Assembly: GCA_018292915.2 (NCBI GenBank)
Contig: JACVVK020000443.1
Span: 127,001-191,000 of the forward strand
Length of the DNA: 64,000 nucleotides
Source: Batillaria attramentaria
Lineage: Eukaryota; Mollusca; Gastropoda; Batillariidae
Reading direction: 5' to 3'
A program made the translations under genes and the position numbers. The first letter of the stretch is position 1; each line of letters begins with the position of its first letter. This document shows, one piece after another, positions 39,170 to 51,962 of the stretch. Below the pieces are notes generated by a model. It had not been told where the DNA came from and made no database searches. It saw nothing but the letters and a program-made list of their open reading frames with translations.

Positions 39170-40900
39170 GGTTACAGGTAGCCCTTCACGCTTGACCCGT
39201 CTTCAGGTGTCGGGGAAACATTTTCCGTGAATTCACTTGTCGCCGGCAGGGGGGAAATGTTAGACACTTACATACACATATATACCCTGTTTTGTTTCAA
39301 TCACTCTACCCGCTGTTCCATGTCTCTGGTGTGCGAGTCGTGTGTGTAACTTGGCTTCGCATGGTTATTTTGAAGAGGTGGCTGTGAGGGTGGGGGGTAG
39401 TCCAGAAGGTCTGCTCTTCATCAATGCACACACTGTTCACTTTGGCACTGAAAGATGTCTCGAATGCGTGGTGTATCACGCTGCGCACGCCTAGATCAGT
39501 GTCTGCAAGTGTGAACGCACTGCTGACAGGGTGTGCTGAGAATCTGACGAGCAAATCTACGCTGTCGGCGAGGTCTTCACTCACACGGCGGAACCTGATG
39601 AAGTTCAAAGGCAGCAGCAGTTAGGCCCACTTTGTTGCTCAGCAGCTGATGCCACTCTTCCGAAAAGTCCTTCGTTAATTACTCCCCGAAGCTTCCACCG
39701 CGTCGCATCAATGGGCCCATTCGCTGCCTGAACTTCCATACAGTACGGGTTCTTAGCGAGCTGTATTGCGTGGATTTCCATCACGCTGGCTAGATATTCA
39801 GTGGAGAGATGGGATACCTCCCGTGGGACTCACGCAGACCATTTGGTGAACGAACATATGGCACAATGGTGAACGCTCGGCGGCTAGATGGCAGGGGAAT
39901 AGGCGCGGAAATCAATCAATAACCCTTGAACTGGTTGTGGGTAGATCAGGTCTGGGAGTCAGTTACTCAGTAAACGTCATCAATAATCAGGCGCGCCCCC
40001 CAACGACTGTAGTGTATACATTGAGTGAGGTAGACCTAAAGACCGCATCAGCACTGCTGGTGGTAAAGTGTTTTGTGACTTAGCCGCCAAACCGTACACC
40101 CAACATGTTACACGACAGTTACATTGACTTGTACCTGCACACAAAAAACCTGTCAACACTCACAGACACCCACTCCAGCTCAAATCCAATTCACTCAACA
40201 CCGACTCCAATCACTGACTGCGGCTTTCTGAAATCAACACTGAGGCAACCGTGTCCGAAAACACCGTCAAAACGTCGCCGCTACTGAGAAGTGGCCGCCT
40301 AGCACAGCCGTCAACGTTAGCGTATCTCCATGTGTCGATAACTTCTCTCGATCCAACATTCGACACTTCGATCCCTACACGACTAACACAGAGTTCCACG
40401 GAGCACCGTATAAACAATGAACGGTGCCAGTCAGTGGCCGAACGACCGACGTCAGTCGCGACTGGCGGCCACAGCCGGGACTGATCGCACTCGGCGACTG
40501 GATACAGCAGCAGCTAGCGGCGATCGACTCGGACTGTGCGGACTGCTGGAGTGGTAGGCTCTACACTGACTGTATACATACACTACCACCCCATTCCATT
40601 CACCTCACGGTGCCAGTGGCTGGCTGGTGGACCAGAGAGACCAGGCACCGAGCCAGCGACTGGACAAGGTACAGACACAGACGACACGAGGCCCGGTACG
40701 ACTGAGAGGTGGCCGACTCTCTCTCTCTCTCACTCTTCCGACTGGCACGGGCCGAGTTCACTGTAATCATCCCAACTTCTGCTTCGCTTCACACGCCCAC
40801 TCAACGCTTGGCCACAACAATGAGATCAGTTTAATGCTTTTTAACGACACTTCATCCACCGTGCACAGGAAGCGAAAGGAAACAATGTGGAGAGAGAGAG
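39170..40900. promoter_or_regulatory. Candidate upstream region of the MAST first exon
   Basis: The region has few simple repeats apart from low-complexity ACTGACT/CACTGAC-rich sequence at about 40100-40740, and CpG is frequent. I see no clear TATA box or initiator. The assignment rests only on its position upstream of the probable first exon. It also contains the coding-like remnants at 39309-39873. Confidence 0.3.
39309..39873 (-). pseudogene. Possible decayed coding remnant, unidentified
   Basis: Three adjoining minus-strand frames each look protein-like and are broken by stops or shifts: about 39873-39793 (contains FTIVPYVRSPNGLRESHGRY), about 39790-39623 (contains MEIHAIQLAKNPYCMEVQAA) and 39612-39309 (contains NFIRFRRVSEDLADSVDLLV). 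Composition is balanced, unlike the microsatellite frames. I do not recognise a family, and chance is possible. Confidence 0.25.
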
Positions 40901-40905
40901 AGAGT

Positions 40906-41082
40906 TAGTTTAGGTGTTTAACGTCCTTTTCCGCCACATACGGGTAACCGGTTATATCAAATACAGGACAACAAGGCAAAAAACACAGCATAATCTTTTT
41001 TGTTGTTGTTCCTAGTCAGGATTCGAACTCACGACCTGAGCACTGAAAGTCCAATGCTCTATCGCTTGACTGTCCCCCGTCT
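40906..41082 (-). mobile_element. tRNA-derived SINE, family 1
   Basis: The body (TTTAACGTCCTTTTCCGCCACATACGGGT) and B-box (minus strand GTTCGAATCC) are present, with a T-rich insertion before the head. A decayed A-box region extends to about 41080. Confidence 0.88.
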
Positions 41083-41162
41083 CTGCCGGGAGACCAAGAG
41101 AACGAACTTTACTTTCCAACACAATGATTTAAATGATTAACTTTCAATCAGTCGTTGCTACA

Positions 41163-41163
41163 A

Positions 41164-41225
<62 letters not shown>

Positions 41226-41465
41226 TGGGTGTTTCGGGTCAGTTTAACGTCCTTTTCCACCACGTACGGAGAGAGAGAGAGAGACTAACTCAGTGGTGAA
41301 TGAAATGTGAAATGATTTTTGTAGCCAGTCGCGTGTCGACAAGAGATAGTAACAGTCAATGAATCAATAGCGCTTTATTTTCCAACGGTAAAGATATTGA
41401 CATAGTTGTCAAAACAGTCATTTCCGTTCTCTGCCGTTGCTAAGAACTACAGATAGTTCTACTGC

Positions 41466-41500
<35 letters not shown>
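41163..41500. repeat. GA microsatellites with SINE fragment and shared flank
   Basis: A GA run of about 55 bases is followed by a 52-bp SINE family 1 tail (41221-41272). Then come ATCAATAGCGCTTTATTTTCCAACGG and a second GA run (41467-41500). The phrase AATCAATGAATC..TTATTTT.CAACGG recurs at about 53485 next to another GA run, suggesting a small dispersed element that carries the microsatellite. Confidence 0.75.
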
Positions 41501-41502
<2 letters not shown>

Positions 41503-42508
41503 GTGACTCCCAGTAGCTGCAAGTAAATCAATCAATCAGTCCGTCATGGCAGCCAAATGCTGGACACTCTCCCATCCCATCCCATCATCCTTCCCGTCCG
41601 TGGGCGTTGAGATCGAGAACCAAGAGACAGACGGCTACCGTACACTCAAATCTATCCACCAATCAAAACCTCCTCGCTGGCAGCGTAAGAGGAGAACGGG
41701 ACAGAGAGAGCGTAGGCTCTATCACAGTGCCAGAGGCAGGCTGGAAGTGTATAGATCGGGTGCTGATTACAGCACTGGGTAGTATTCAGGTGATCAATGC
41801 CGTACCAGCGTTGTCCATTGTGGTGAGATGTCCCCCGTCCGGGCCATACCACAAACAGTCTGGGCGGTATTACGCCTGATTACTACAGCCTGGAAAATGG
41901 GAGCCTGCTTTGATGCACACCAGTCATTACCCGACATCGTGTGGGTATGCAAAGCTTCTTTCGCCCGCTGCAACCAACCGTAGGATTTTTAATCACCAAA
42001 ACTGATCCAGCGGCAATATGTTTGCCACGCACACGTTGGTGAATAGTTGCCGTTTTCAATGGAACTCATCTGCTACCTGTTGTTACACAGAATGTTACTG
42101 GCTCGACACGGCGTTTCCAAAACAAATTTTCAACTTTGGTATTTTGCTGGTCAAGTATCTAGAAACTGGCATCCGTGAATCAATTCTGTGTGAGACCTGT
42201 CTTTCATTACTGTACTTCAATTTCAGCATGGCCGTTATGGTTTCTGTCAATACAAACGCGCTTACATAAAAGCTACGATCGTATGCCGTATCCGTTTCCA
42301 ATGTCTTTGATAAAAAGCGATCATCTGGTGTGGTGGTTTCTCAGACAAAACAAATAATTCTCACGTCAGAACTGGATCAAAACGTCTCTCGTGTTTCTAC
42401 CGCTGCAGGATTCCGCGAGCTCTCGCTGAACACAAAGGCGGGGTTTACGTTACAGCCTGCTTTTAGCACCTATACACACGAAATGTCATCGAGAGGACAC
42501 ATGGCCTG

Positions 42509-42540
<32 letters not shown>

Positions 42541-44400
42541 AGAAGAAGAAGAAAAAAAAAACCAAAAAACCCGCATGTTCTGTAACAACAACCATGCAAA
42601 TCTTGGCGATGCCGGAAAAGCGGCTTCGTGTCCAAAATCTGACGTGAGCTATCCGCATCCAGACGAAACATGCCACGAGCTGAGCAAAATATCTGAAACC
42701 TTATCAAGGCGACCAGAAGTTCGGGGGGGGGGGGGGGGGGAGTGTTATTTTTCTTCTTCTTTTTTTTTCTTGCCTTTTTTCACACTGATCAACCTACGAA
42801 TGTCCTGAAACCTTAGTGTTCATTTTCCACTCCTGCAAACCCGGGGGCCAAACACTGAGGTATCGATCTGAAACTCGTTCACAGAAAACGGCAACCAAAA
42901 ACGTGATCTGGCATCACACACGCGGCAGTCCTTATGCCAGCAGACACTTTTCCGTCAACCTCATTGTAACAGCTCTAATGAAATGGGATGGGTTTCGAAA
43001 GCTCAGTTTAACCACCACGCCACATTTCCATGAACCTCGTGTTAACAGGTCTGATTGAATGAAACTGTAATGAAAACTCCATTAAAGTTTGAACGGCAGT
43101 GCCACACTTTTTCCTGAACCACATTTTCACGTCTAATTCAATTAAATTATATAGTTAGCACACTTTTCCATGAAGCTCGTCTTACCAAATGCAATTATAT
43201 GGGGGTAAAAAACTCAATTACATCACCACACGAACTTCAACAGGCACAAATTTAAGTGAGCTGATTTTTTTTTTTTTTTTTTTTTAATACTGCGAGTAGT
43301 GTATATCAGCTACAACTCCAACATCACAAGACTGCTTCCCATCAGCAACTGCTTCACTACCTTGTTTTTAGTGAATCAGAAAATGTATATTTGAGACGAC
43401 CCTTTTGAGGGTCACACTATATAGGTACCGTATGAATCTGAATTCCTGTTTAAAACTTAATTCTACTGAACACAAATAACAAACGACGAATGACTCCCAA
43501 GTTTGCAGGCATGAACAGCTGCCGAAAAAAAAGGATGAGTTTTAGGACAGAAGTGATTGCAGTTAGTAACTAAGGGAAACGCCGATTATTGAAATGCCTA
43601 ATGGGACTGCCTCAGTCAAAATGACAAATGACCTAATGGTCACAGCCAATCCCTAGTTAATAGCACAGAGTACAAATTACTTCATTTGCATATTACAACT
43701 GCACCTTTCTCTGTGCCTTCACACACCCCGTTACGAGTAGGATGGAAGTCCAAGACTAGGATGAAGGCCCAAGACAAGGACGGAAGTCCAAGACTAGGAT
43801 GGAAGTCCAAGACAAGGACAGAAGTCCAAGGTTAGGACGGAAGTCCAAGACTAGCTAGACTAAGCCGAGATATGTAAGTGGAGACTGAGGCAAGTCTGTG
43901 ACTATCTCAGGGACAAAACCCTAGCGGTCGTCCCGACGACGTAGTATGGTCTGAGACTTAGAGTTAAGCATCAGAGTAGTCTAGTACGTCTCTTTTCGTG
44001 CTTCAGGCCCCAAATGTCTACAAGAAATGTTTCTTTTGAATGGGTCCACAGGTGCCTCCCACTGACGTACATTCGAGAGAGAAATGTACTGGAGGAGGAA
44101 AAAAATCAAATCTGCAGTTTCCCCACCATTCTTCGGGCCTGATATTCCCAGAGCACTTGCCAGTACAAAGAAATCAATAGTTTGAAGCTCCAAGGAGGGG
44201 ATCTGTTTCTTTTATTTCCGCAATGCCCGAAGCAACATCCTTCCTCTGTTTCTCTCACTCTTGTAATGCTGGCTCGCGGTGAGCGTATCTGCACAGATGA
44301 ATATTTATAAGCGGCGAAAATTGCAGGAAACCGTTTTTCTACTGTGCTTCCAGGGCACATTTTCGCTGGTTTCCATGGCTGCAGTCACAGAAACGGTGTA
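41500..44400. other. Gene-free stretch with minor repeats
   Basis: I see no supported gene. Contents are an A-rich run with GAA repeats (42509-42562), a G run (42722-42740), a diverged 75-85-bp tandem repeat (about 42935-43230, phrase CACTTTTCC.T.AACCTC), and a 20-bp minisatellite at 43735-43856. The rest is unique-looking. Confidence 0.6.
43735..43856. repeat. 20-bp minisatellite
   Basis: About six tandem units of (G)GATGGAAGTCCAAGACTA and variants are present. Confidence 0.92.
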
Positions 44401-44628
44401 AGAAAAGATGCACGGCACAGAAAGAGGTCTAAGTTCCCTCTCTAACATTAAGAGCGCCACCTGTTGTCTGGACTCGCGGAAGCGGATGGCCAAAACTTAT
44501 GAATACTATCACGTACGCTTAAGTCTGACAAGACGAAAGAGGAACTTGCGTGAATACGATCAAGATCTTTTACACTACAAGAATGAAGATGAAATCAAGT
44601 CTGCGAAACAGAAGACTGGATGTTTACT

Positions 44629-44629
<1 letters not shown>

Positions 44630-44695
<66 letters not shown>
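44630..44695. repeat. (GT)n microsatellite
   Basis: This is a pure GT run of about 65 bases. Confidence 0.95.
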
Positions 44696-44697
<2 letters not shown>

Positions 44698-47604
44698 TAA
44701 TTCCTTTGAGCTGTCGTTTGTGGTGGTTCCGTGCGGTGTTTTAGTTGTAGTACGATTGCGACCTCTGAAGAGATTTGACCGGAGAGCATGTTTACACTGT
44801 ACCGATCAAGAGCTCACACAATTTTCATTCAACTCTTTCTGCTTGATCAGCAGTTCGGTGGACTAAACATTGCCGGCCTGGCGGTGTTACGAGCAGTTCT
44901 TTCATCATTGATATATTGCATGAGCTGATGACACCACCGACACTAACAGCACATGTCCAGGCCTGGCCTGCTGGGGACTGACCACCACCACAACACCACC
45001 ATTTTCTCTAACGCCGATCCTTAGTCTGGCTATCAGGATTAGCGAGCACCACGGCACTGTGTGAATGGGGCGACAGGAATGATTTATGCAACACCCCTCG
45101 GACAGGTCGTGCGTTTGTCCAGTTTGTCATGCCTTGCGGAATGGTTCACTGCCGCTGGATTCTGCTTCGCCAGCGCTGACCATGAAGGGCAACCATAAAA
45201 AATATATGAAGCCCGGAGACTTGTTGAACAACAGAGCTCACTAGACTAGCAAAACAATGTCGCTGAAAATCAATACGTTCATTTCAGCTGTGAATGCCAC
45301 GCACACAAGCGCTTGAATTTTTAAATACTGCAATCTGCAAATAACAACTGAAAATAATGACATCCCTTTCCTAGATCCTGCGTTAGAAACCTTTTTTTTT
45401 TTTTTTTGCTGGCGAATTTTACCAGCACTTGTCTTTTCTCCCCACCTTACAGGAAGCAGGCAGAGTTTGTGGCAGGCTGCGCTGTGAAATTTAATCGCCG
45501 GCACACACAGACCGCGGTTATTTTTGTGGTTCCACAAAACATGTGAAGCATGACGCACAGGCTGTAGGCCGAGAGAATCCGCTCAGCTTGTGGAGGTAAT
45601 GGGGTTGTTATCCAACATTCTCCACACACCTTATGTCACAACACTCTGTTTCGCCCTCACCCAGCCACAGACTAATAGTTGTTTACCGCCAACGTTAGTT
45701 CACACCTGTACTCAGAACTCGTGTTTGTGTGCAAGCTGTTGCAAACGCTACCACAAACCTTGGAGGAAAAAAAAAAAAAAAGAGGAAAAATATTCCCTGC
45801 AATATTACTGAGTATATTTCAGATCCTATTCCATATTTTCCCAACCAATCAATGGTCATAGTTCGGTATTTGTCAATGGTATATTATAATTTATATAGAA
45901 AGATTGTGAACTTAAAAGCAGCAACCAACTATGTTCTGTTTTTGTTTTGGTCCGCTTAACTTCATGGTTGTAAATTATCTGATGTTTTGGTGGTCTACTT
46001 AATGAAGGAAACAAAAGTGGTTATAACAGTATAACGTAGTGGTGCACTGTGCCCCCCCCCCCCCACACACACACCCTTTCAATAAAACAAGAACAGAAGT
46101 CAAATTTGTTGGCGATTCTATTATCTCAATCCTATTTCGCAAGCAGTCTGTATCGCTGGTTGTGTTTTGCTGATCGTGCGCTGTATACTCACTCCCCACA
46201 CTCCACCCCCCTCTCTCACCCTCTCTACCAACCGAATCTCTTCAGGCCAATCGTGCTCGTATTGATTTGCGCCGCCAAACCTTTCAGCCCCTGGCTTCCC
46301 CCGGCCTCTTTCTCTCAAGGGCCAGTGCCCGTGTGGTGCCCGGACCGCACCAGTGGCGTCTGGCGACCGGGCTTCGAGACCTGAATCCAATTAGGCGACA
46401 ATGACCCCATCATTTACACAGCACCCCGCTACAGGCCCAGCCCGTCTGTCTGGCGGGTACGGGGTGTGAACGCACGCTGGAGACTCGACCAGTTCACCAC
46501 ACGCACCGAGGATGACACACGCACAACTCTCATTCTGCAGCGATCAGACGTCGGAATAAGGAGTAAATATTAAATTTTGAGCAAACGTACTTCAGGGCTG
46601 AAAATGGTCCACGATCCGAAAGGAGGAAATGTGTGTAGCGTTTACTGACGAAATGGCAACGACATGAACACTCGTCTGCTGTTAACAGCAATACTAAGGA
46701 CGTCTGGGGCAGGCTCCCCAGATTGATTAATTTTAAAATTAGACTAAAACCAGCGCAATTTTGTGCATTTCTGCATGATTTTCAGTGCTTCCGAGGCGGA
46801 CATACACTTTAGTGGAGGAGTTAAATTTGAGCCAAAGGTGGAAATCCACCAAAAGGTGGAAGATTTTAAGACCTTCGTTCTTCGTGAGTTTGGGCTGGTG
46901 GTTGGAAGGTTTGAATTCAACTGTATCATTTTCCACCACAAAAGAATATTACCAGAGACGATGCAACATACACACCGCAAACTCGATGATTTCGCTACAC
47001 CGTACACGCAATCTAATAGCACCGAGGATGATACAACTCCCATTAGACAGTGATCAGACCTGGGAAATTGGACCAAGAGTGAAAAGCGGTGGGGTTTGGA
47101 TGGGAAGAGAGAAAACATTTGCCGAACCATCAGGCAAATGACGGCACAGTGCGAGTCTCACGTGCAATGTCTGAGATTCACATAACGGACCATCACTCAC
47201 GATGATACAACTCCCATTAGCAGATGGAACAAATGCAACGTGCTGGCGCTGTTTGCAGAAACGTTTGCTAATAACACTAAACAGTACATGTAATACCATA
47301 ACACTACTGAGTACCCACGACTGTGACCTCCGGGCAGATCTGACTGGAGTTTGTTGTTGTTGATAACCTACTTTAATGTCCCTTTTCAGGAAATTCGGGC
47401 TAATTTCCCCGGTGGAAGCGCCACCCAATACCTATCCATTTTTTTTTTTCAAATAGGAAAGCCGGTTAACCCGGAGAGAAACCCCCGATGAGCAGCCCGA
47501 TAGGAAAAACCGGCACACATGTATCACACATATATATATATAGTGATAGCGGTGACAGCCGTTCAGTAGTGAAGCGGCTAAGTCCGACGCGCATCTAACA
47601 GACG

Positions 47605-47800
47605 TGGGCTTGTTGGCTCGTTGGTTGTTCGCAGGATTCTCATCTTTTTCCAAGACGTGTCATATCAAAGACGGAGCAATGAGGAAAAAGGCTAGAACAA
47701 AATATCTGGCCCCAAATAGGATTCGAACAGTCACAACCCGAGCATTGAAACTCCAACTCTCTGCCACTGACACTCGTACCAGCCCGCCCATCCCTGGTTT
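47605..47800 (-). mobile_element. tRNA-derived SINE, family 1
   Basis: The body contains TATCAAAGACGGAGCAATGAGGAAAAAGGC and ATCTGGCCCCAAATAGG. The B-box (minus strand GTTCGAATCC) and a decayed A-box to about 47800 follow. Confidence 0.85.
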
Positions 47801-49489
47801 GACCGGAGGACATGCAGCAACACCAGTACTCCACTTGTTGATGATGATGATGGAGACTTGATATAGCGCACGGCTCCACCCTAACTGAGTGCTCACGGCG
47901 CTTAGGGAGAGGTTTTGAAAGGAAAGATAGTTTTAAAAAAAAAACAAAAAAAAAAACTTGTGTAATGGTATCATATCTCTCTGGAAAAACAAACTCAGTA
48001 AATAAAATCAATAAACGAAGGCGTTTTCGTCGTCAGCATATAATCCGTTTTGCGGCTGGGCCGAGCCAATAACGGGACAGACTCGTCGGAAACATGACCC
48101 GGCCACTGGCTTATTAATCTTTTTGTTGACAATTTTCTCGTACCTGACCTTGACGCTTCATAAAATCACATTCATATTCACATACACGCTTACGCCGATA
48201 CAGTTCCCTGCTGTAATCTCTGATTTAAATTGCAAATCGATCATTCGCGCATAACATATTCACAACACACACAACTTTGGCCCCTGCAGCCGAGGGCGAC
48301 CGAGCTACAAAGGTGACTGATCATGAGCCAGACAGTACTGCGTGTGTGAAAATCCGAAAAATCGTGCAGAATTTCCGCTACAGTTTAGCAGCTTCGGCTA
48401 CACGCGATGTCATGACTCGGGGAGCGGAAGTCGGGGAAACAAGCTAAAAGCCTTCTGTGCTGTGCGACCCAGTGACAGGAGAGGAGGCCACAGCCTCAAG
48501 TCCTCTTTACGTCCAGTCACTCACAAGGGAACCCTGTGAGTGGGGAATGTATGGGCGTTTAACAACCTCGGGCGTTCCATCAAAGTCACGATCCGATCGG
48601 AGGGCTGGTCTAGCTACACTGGGGAATGAGCCCCAGAGTCATATCTCCAGGGTCCCGACAAAAAAGAAAAAGAAAGGCAGCTCGTGTTTTGTTGTTTCTT
48701 TACTTCGCTCCAGAGCTTGTGGAACATTCTTTTTGAAACCCACAATGCATTGCATCAGCCCTGACACTATCAGTATCTGTCTCAACGTAAATTTATGCAT
48801 GGGTTGCTTATGCTCTTGGTGAAATAACATCAGTTTACACTGTCACATTGAGGTCATTCTGATACCATTTGCATGGAAAGAAAAACAAAACCACCACACC
48901 AATATGACACCAACTTTTCCTTTTCGTTTAGCACTACACTGGTCATGAGGGTACTAGTACATAATTCACCACAGTCGATACAACATGCATGTTTCTTATG
49001 ACTAGCGCCTTACCGTAGCCATTCTGGAACTTCATGTGAAGGGGCCTATTAATCCAAGTGAAATTATCCAAACCCAAAGCAATGTTGAGCGTGCAAACCT
49101 ACCTTGATCTAGATCTTTGACACAAGTATGGTCCAGCAAAATTATCTGACTCACATTAACAAACACTTCAATCTGACCCCACGATCTAGTGAACTGTGCT
49201 GACAGTGAAACTAAATCAAAACATACTGCTCAGCTCCACACAAACATGACCAATTATTTCAGCATGGGGAAAATGAACATCACAACAATCTGCCATAACA
49301 AGATGTACGTCACGTAAGTTTTATACCAAGCGTCAATCCACAGTGACAAATGAGATAAACCGTATGTATTACCTACCATTCATCAGACCTAGCCTACAAT
49401 ACAGTCTGAGGGCTGGGCCAACCCCCTTGTTTGATTGATCACGGAAAAGACCACCTGCGCTGCATAGGCAGACAAACCAATCCCAAGAT

Positions 49490-50700
49490 ACTGTTTCGTC
49501 CTCAGCACTTGAGGCACCCATCAGAAACGCCAAAAACTAAATCAATGATAATGAAACAATGACGCAAACACCCACACATTCGGAAAAAATTGCAGTTCAG
49601 GCTGGTCTAGACTGCCCCATACTGCTACTTTCACAGTTCTGCCAAATTATTCTGTCAATCCAAAATAAAGCACTCAATGCACCCATCATAAATGTCCAAA
49701 GCTAAAAAAAAAACAGCCAATGAAAAAGTGATGTGAACACCCACACATTCAGAATTCAAGCATAATTGTAGTTACACTTACAGGCTTGTCTAAATTGAAA
49801 AATACAATTATAAATCCACAGTTCGGCCAAATTCTGTAAATCTAAAATAAAGCATTTGAGGCACCGATCAGAAGAGCCCAAAACTAAATCAATGCCAACG
49901 GAACAATGATGTACGCACAGACAGTTCAGAAAAGCATAGTTTGTCTAGACTGCCGCATACTGCCACTTCACAGTTTGGCTAGATTCTGCCAGTTCAACAC
50001 AAAGCTCTCTAGGCACCCATAAGAAATGTCCAAAACCTAATCAAGGCCAATGAAACAGTGACGTCACATCAAGAAAAGCATACTTGTAGTTACAGGCTTG
50101 TACTAGGTTGTAGTTGTAGCTGCTACTTCCACACTTCGGCCTAACTATGTAAATCCATCTTTGTAACTGTAAGCACTCCCGGCACCCACCACAATTCTCC
50201 AAAACCAAATCAATAACAATGAAACAATGACCTAAACACCAGCACATCCAATACAGCATAATTTTAGTTCAGGCCTGCCTTGACTGCAACACACTGCTGC
50301 TTCCACAGTTTGGCCAAATTCCGTAAATCCAACGCAAAGCACTTGAGGCATCCATCAGAAATGTCCAAAACGAAATCAATGCCAATGAAAATAAATGACA
50401 TGAACACCCAGTCCCACACATCCAGAAAAAAATAACTGCAGTTCTGGCTTGTCTAGACTACAATTATCGGCACTGCTACTTCCATAGTCTGGCCAAATTC
50501 CGAGAATGCAACACAAAGCACAACAGGCATAGATCTATAACTTATAAGAAACGCCCAAACCAAATCAATGCTGATCAAACACTATGACGTCAACACCCAC
50601 AAGTTCCAAAAACACAAAGCATAGGTTCAGTCCAAGCCGGTCTGGACTGCCCGCTACCGCTACTTCCACAGGTCAACCAAACTATACTGATCAGTTAGAA
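49490..50700. repeat. Diverged tandem array, about 150-185-bp unit
   Basis: Seven or more units each hold GGCTTGTCTAGACTGC, TACTGCTACTTCCACAGTTTGGCCAAATT, CAAAGCAC..GAGGCACCCATCAGAAATGTCCAAAAC and AAATCAATGCCAATGAAACAATGACG in that order. The AATGA(A)ACA.TGA phrase recurs near 49553, 49720, 49900, 50050, 50220, 50387 and 50575. The units are considerably diverged, so the array is old. No open frame is conserved. Confidence 0.9.
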
Positions 50701-50739
50701 GGATCATTGTCACTGCTCCAAAAATAGGGAAGTAATTAC

Positions 50740-50756
50740 CCACACACACACACATA

Positions 50757-50824
<68 letters not shown>
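50740..50824. repeat. (CA)n-(GT)n palindromic microsatellite
   Basis: A short CA run, centre TATA(G), and a longer GT run of about 65 bases are arranged as an inverted repeat. Confidence 0.95.
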
Positions 50825-50828
<4 letters not shown>

Positions 50829-51769
50829 GCACCCACTCACCCAGACATTTCTATACATGAACACGTGTGTCTTAATACTTCCTGCCCACAGTCAATTTCT
50901 TGTGTTGAACATACACACTGAAACAAATAAATCTGAGAATGTTTCAGTTGAACCTGTCCACTCTAGTGAAGACAAGGCGCACCTACTCTGTAACTTGTCC
51001 AGCACATAAACGTATTTTAACATTTGCTGATTTAGTGACACACTTACAAACCACAGAAACAATGATTTCAATGTGCTGGCTCATGCATGTGGAAACTCAA
51101 GAATGATGTAGAGGGACAAAGGTCAAGTAATCGGCCTTTCTGAACCGGAGGGCATTCACGCTGCACTGGTGATACCAGTTCCGTTTTCTTGACTCACAAC
51201 TAACAATACAGGCAAATCTTATAATGGAATAATTCTACTCTCTTCACCTTTTGACTTCGCCTCCCTTTTATTACGTGACCACTGAATCCAATGTACACCA
51301 TCGCGGAGCCAGCGGTGCTGTATGCTCTGATATATACTGAGACAACCACCTTTTTGTTCCAATGACCGTGAAGGAGCCTTACTAACCTTTCACGACTTTG
51401 CGCTTTAGAGCCCAACTCGTGAAACAATAAATTATTATAAAACATTCAGGTGAAAACCTCCGTTAACTCTCTTTACTTGTTAAGGTCCGCATATATGGGG
51501 CTCTCACTTCACGACGCTTGGCTGCAGGTCCGATTTATGGGTTCTCCAGCATTCTACATCGTTTCTCATTCTCAATTCAAGACATCGTAAAGTAGGTGTG
51601 AAGAACTACATACAGTGCCAGCCAAACGCTTTCTACCAGCCAAACGTGAGGCAACCATCTGTTAGTATGCTGCTGGGTAAATCTCTCAGCACATAATACT
51701 GTAGAACTTTAAAAGTTAAAAACTTCTTCAGTCCTTGTTAAACGTTTTACCGTTGGTTGTTAGTGGGGT

Positions 51770-51962
51770 AGGGTTGGCTGGTTGTTGCAGGTTAACATCC
51801 CTTTCCACTACATACGGGTATTAATAATCATCAAAGAAAGAGTAACCAGGAAAAAAAAAAAAAAAAAGCCAACACAAACTCTGGGCCCCCAAGAGGGATT
51901 TGAACTCATGACCTAATCACTGAAGTTCAACGCTCTACAGGCTCTGCTATCCTGGCTCCCCT
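51770..51962 (-). mobile_element. tRNA-derived SINE, family 1
   Basis: The body (TTAACATCCCTTTCCACTACATACGGGT) is interrupted by an A run of about 18 bases. The B-box reads GTTCAAATCCC on the minus strand, and the A-box end runs to GGGGAGCCAGGATAGC. Confidence 0.88.

Larger units (their letters stand above)
44400..49480. other. Gene-free stretch between the two coding units
   Basis: No supported exon is present. Contents are a GT microsatellite (44630-44695), a SINE family 2 fragment (about 47395-47520), a SINE family 1 copy (47605-47800), a C run at 46052-46064 and unique-looking sequence. Plus-strand frames near 46763-47050 have balanced composition but no splice context or family match. 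A piece of this interval could be an undetected 3' exon of the SAM-domain gene. Confidence 0.55.

Noticed and set aside
46121..46390. 89-residue minus-strand frame in GC-rich sequence
   Set aside because: It has no family resemblance, and the downstream half is repeat-like. This is not enough to call a gene.
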